From: a bacterium
GTDB lineage: Bacteria; Patescibacteria; Paceibacteria; UBA9973
Length of the DNA stretch: 7,711 nucleotides
NCBI GenBank assembly: GCA_021813235.1
Contig: JAKALG010000006.1
Location: 12,252 to 19,962, forward strand
Direction: 5' to 3'
The position numbers and the translations under genes were made by a program. Below the pieces are notes generated by a model that was given only the letters and a program-made list of their open reading frames with translations, did no database searches and was not told where the DNA came from. Positions 6,248 to 7,711 of the stretch are shown piece by piece. The first letter of the stretch is position 1. Each line of letters opens with the position of its first letter.

Positions 6248-6514
6248 TTAAAATTTCTTTAACAAGTCCTGCAAAGGGCTATTGTTTACTTTTTGTTGTA
6301 TCCCCATAACTGAATCATACACACCAACCAACTTATCTAAATAAGGTTCCAAAAAGTAAAATGAGCCGAAAGCAATAGCTATTATTACAACATACTTCAG
6401 TACACGCCAAACAGTTTCTCTTTTTTGAACACCTCTAATTTTATGAAGCAGTTTATTGTTTTCCTCAGCGAGAGCTAGTGTGTTTTGAAGTAATTGTTTG
6501 GATTCAGGATCCAT
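6248..6514 (-). CDS. Small single-pass membrane protein of unknown function
   Basis: 88 residues from the chosen ATG (MDPESKQLL). An in-frame ATG three codons upstream (to 6523) is the alternative start; neither has a clear ribosome-binding site. I chose the downstream start because MDPE-type beginnings are what I recall for similar small CPR proteins. Residues 1-33 form a charged helix with coiled-coil character (LAEENNKLLHKIRGVQKR), 38-56 a single hydrophobic span (VLKYVVIIAIAFGSFYFLE region), and 57-88 an amphipathic tail. The basic residues before the span suggest that the N-terminus is cytoplasmic. No catalytic motif is visible and no function is proposed. The gene lies between tRNA-Arg and tRNA-Phe on the same strand, so its mRNA would be released by tRNA processing if all three share a transcript. 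Confidence 0.75.
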   Translation of the reverse strand: MDPESKQLLQNTLALAEENNKLLHKIRGVQKRETVWRVLKYVVIIAIAFGSFYFLEPYLDKLVGVYDSVMGIQQKVNNSPLQDLLKKF

Positions 6515-6563
6515 AAAACACATTTTATCATAGCTTCACTAAAAAGCCAATTTTTAAATTTTG

Positions 6564-6635
6564 TGTCCTCGCCGGGAGTCGAACCTGGATCAGCTCGTTA
6601 GGAGTGAGCTATTCTATCCATTGAACTACGAGGAC
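6564..6635 (-). tRNA. tRNA-Arg(CCT) with two A-C stem mismatches
   Basis: A - strand cloverleaf: acceptor GTCCTCG/CGAGGAC fully paired, D-stem GTTC/GAAT with one G-U pair, D-loop AATGGATA with the normal GG, anticodon loop CTCCTAA, T-loop TTCGACT, discriminator A. Anticodon CCT is read at 6602-6600 and decodes AGG. CCA is not encoded. The anticodon stem GCTCA/CGAGC and the T-stem CCAGG/CCCGG each contain one A-C mismatch (31-39 and 51-63). The first 10 nt overlap the end of the upstream HTH/LAGLIDADG-like gene. Overall similarity to E. coli tRNA-Arg(CCU) in the acceptor and D-arm supports the identity. Confidence 0.9.
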
Positions 6636-7258
6636 ATTATATGCTCTTTTATAACATTTATAAGAGATAATAACAATTTAAATTCTTTGGAACTTTTTTC
6701 GACCCTTAGTCTACACATACCAAATTCTAATTTCCCTTTTTTCTTCCCTTTTATCACTTCAATTTTAAAAAATTGCTCTTTTTTTAAGCTTAGAATATTT
6801 GCCCAATGATCAACTACTTTATTGTGATTAATATCATTATATATTCTTACGGAAGCCTTAATCCTGTTTTTTGCAACACCAATTTCTTTAATAAAATCAA
6901 CAAAAGCTCTTAATAAAACTGGATCACTGTTTATAATATTAAGTTCCTTTTTTGTTCCTTCTCCCCAATATATTCCAATTAAAAGAAAAATTTTATCGCG
7001 TAGTTTTAATTCTTTAATGATTTCTTTGGCACTTTGCTTAGATTTTAACCAAAGATCTTCACTTCTAGTCTTACTACCTCCTTGTTTTCTTTTTAAAATT
7101 AATCTAAATTGCGGTAAAATTTTCACCTTTTGTATATATTTTGAAACAACCGATTTACTTTTACCAGTATGATTAGAAATCTCAGAAATGCTATATCCTT
7201 TTGATCTAAGATTTTTTATTTTAAATATGTCTTTTTCTGGTGTTTTTAATTTGCCCAT
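6626..7258 (-). CDS. HTH domain plus LAGLIDADG-like (homing-endonuclease-type) protein
   Basis: 210 residues from the chosen ATG (MGKLKTPEKD). Residues 12-45 form a helix-turn-helix (RSKGYSISEISNHTGKSKSVVSKYI), like resolvase or transposase-type DNA-binding domains. Residues 90-155 contain LLIGIYWGEGTKK, then NIINSDPVLLRAFVDFIKEIG, the pattern of a LAGLIDADG-like fold in which Glu100 in GEG is the metal-binding acid. Only one such motif is clear, so it would act as a dimer or be a regulator. The protein is very basic. An upstream in-frame ATG at 7360 would add 34 residues and overlap the neighbouring protease gene; I reject it because TATAAT (7270-7265) sits just before the chosen ATG. The last three codons and the TAG stop lie in tRNA-Arg. 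It could be a transcription factor, a homing endonuclease relic or an active mobile gene; the sequence does not decide. Confidence 0.75.
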   Translation of the reverse strand: MGKLKTPEKDIFKIKNLRSKGYSISEISNHTGKSKSVVSKYIQKVKILPQFRLILKRKQGGSKTRSEDLWLKSKQSAKEIIKELKLRDKIFLLIGIYWGEGTKKELNIINSDPVLLRAFVDFIKEIGVAKNRIKASVRIYNDINHNKVVDHWANILSLKKEQFFKIEVIKGKKKGKLEFGMCRLRVEKSSKEFKLLLSLINVIKEHIMSS

Positions 7259-7264
7259 ACTTAT

Positions 7265-7316
7265 ATTATATAATAGAATACCAAAATTATCTATAGAATG
7301 GATTACTATTCTATTA
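7265..7316 (-). promoter_or_regulatory. Promoter and operator-like repeats of the HTH/LAGLIDADG-like gene
   Basis: Read on the - strand, TATAAT (7270-7265) is a candidate -10 ending only 6 nt before the ATG, so the transcript would be leaderless or nearly so. On the + strand TAATAGAAT (7271-7279) is perfectly inverted as ATTCTATTA (7308-7316), and a further ATAGAAT sits between them (7293-7299). Together these are three copies of one heptamer, placed where a repressor would block the promoter. No good -35 is seen. Confidence 0.4.
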
Positions 7317-7337
7317 ACTATAAAAGTAGTACAAATA

Positions 7338-7711
7338 TTAAAACGGTGCGGATATGCCACAACGCTTTTTTAAGGCTACTATATCATCGATGGTTAAATC
7401 TTCATTTACTCCGTTATTTAAACGATACATGACTGCTTTCGGATTCTCTAAATGCTCTAGACCTAAAGCATGGCCCATTTCATGAGTTAAAACCCTCGCT
7501 AGTTTGCCTTCATTATCAAATTGATAAATATCTATTTCCCTACCTGTAGAATCTTCTTTGTAAGTTCCCTCTTCAAATTCTCCCCCGAGCTCACCACCTA
7601 TAGTATTAAATTTTTTTACTTCTATATTCAGTGAAGAAACAAGACGGTTTAAGACAACGACAAAAGCATTCACATTATCTGCCATTAAATTCAGTTGATT
7701 TTGTAATTTAT
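7338..7711 (-). CDS. Matrixin-like zinc metalloprotease (N-terminus outside the window)
   Basis: The frame stays open to the right edge: eight in-frame codons (KLQNQLNL) precede the first internal ATG at 7685, so the gene is partial and that ATG is probably not the start. Counting from that Met, HEMGHALGLEH (68-78) is the full metzincin zinc motif HExxHxxGxxH, and AVMY (Met86) is the Met-turn. The end, LTIDDIVALKKRCG, resembles the last helix of matrixin (M10) catalytic domains. The upstream part (LQNQLNLMADNVNAFVVVLNRL) looks helical or coiled coil and may link to a signal or membrane anchor not visible here. Such enzymes are usually exported and cleave proteins outside the cytoplasm; export is inferred. 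The gene ends 79 nt before the HTH/LAGLIDADG-like gene. Confidence 0.85.
   Translation of the reverse strand, partial: KLQNQLNLMADNVNAFVVVLNRLVSSLNIEVKKFNTIGGELGGEFEEGTYKEDSTGREIDIYQFDNEGKLARVLTHEMGHALGLEHLENPKAVMYRLNNGVNEDLTIDDIVALKKRCGISAPF

Noticed and set aside
6561..6809. An 82-codon open frame on the + strand over tRNA-Arg
   Set aside because: Its beginning (RRESNLDQ) is an antisense tRNA translation, a common annotation artefact, and it continues opposite the conserved HTH/LAGLIDADG-like gene.
7259..7360. N-terminal extension of the HTH protein to an ATG at 7360
   Set aside because: It would overlap the protease gene by 23 nt, translates the AT-rich promoter and repeat region into non-conserved sequence, and places the candidate -10 inside the gene.
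1..7711. CRISPR array, insertion sequence or defence island
   Set aside because: No regularly spaced direct repeats, transposase with terminal repeats, Cas, restriction or toxin-antitoxin genes could be recognised by reading.

Overview
This AT-rich window reads like a chromosomal segment of a Candidate Phyla Radiation (Patescibacteria) genome, most likely of the Parcubacteria/Nomurabacteria kind. This is inferred from four things: compact, short versions of housekeeping proteins; tRNA genes without an encoded CCA end; start codons that mostly lack a Shine-Dalgarno sequence; and GC-rich repeat peptides inside or at the end of conserved proteins. I cannot name a species. valS ends in a true UGA stop, so the standard bacterial code applies and not the UGA-to-Gly code of Absconditabacteria and Gracilibacteria.

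Layout. The left two thirds (1-6032) are transcribed on the + strand: the last codons of an unknown gene, then gdhA (glutamate dehydrogenase), tRNA-Val(GAC), tsaD (t6A tRNA modification), valS (valyl-tRNA synthetase), a PrsW-type intramembrane protease that overlaps the end of valS, and an Hsp20 small heat-shock protein. The right third is on the - strand. Read from the right edge, it holds a matrixin-like zinc protease (N-terminus outside the window), a helix-turn-helix plus LAGLIDADG-like protein, tRNA-Arg(CCT), a small one-pass membrane protein and tRNA-Phe(GAA). The two transcription directions converge at 6033-6164, which holds a 113-bp element with a perfect 23-bp inverted repeat.

Function. 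gdhA links ammonium to 2-oxoglutarate and glutamate. The tRNA-Val, tsaD and valS run is a translation cluster. PrsW, Hsp20 and the matrixin-like protein are membrane, cytoplasmic and probably extracytoplasmic protein-quality or signalling factors. They are close together, but nothing shows that they form one pathway.

The most notable features are small sequence elements. A GC-rich palindrome sits in frame inside tsaD and adds about 39 residues. A GC-rich repeat forms the end of valS and carries the ribosome-binding site of the PrsW gene. The HTH/LAGLIDADG-like gene takes its stop codon from inside tRNA-Arg. The tRNA-Phe and tRNA-Arg genes break usually invariant positions. I found no CRISPR array, insertion sequence or complete novel defence system.
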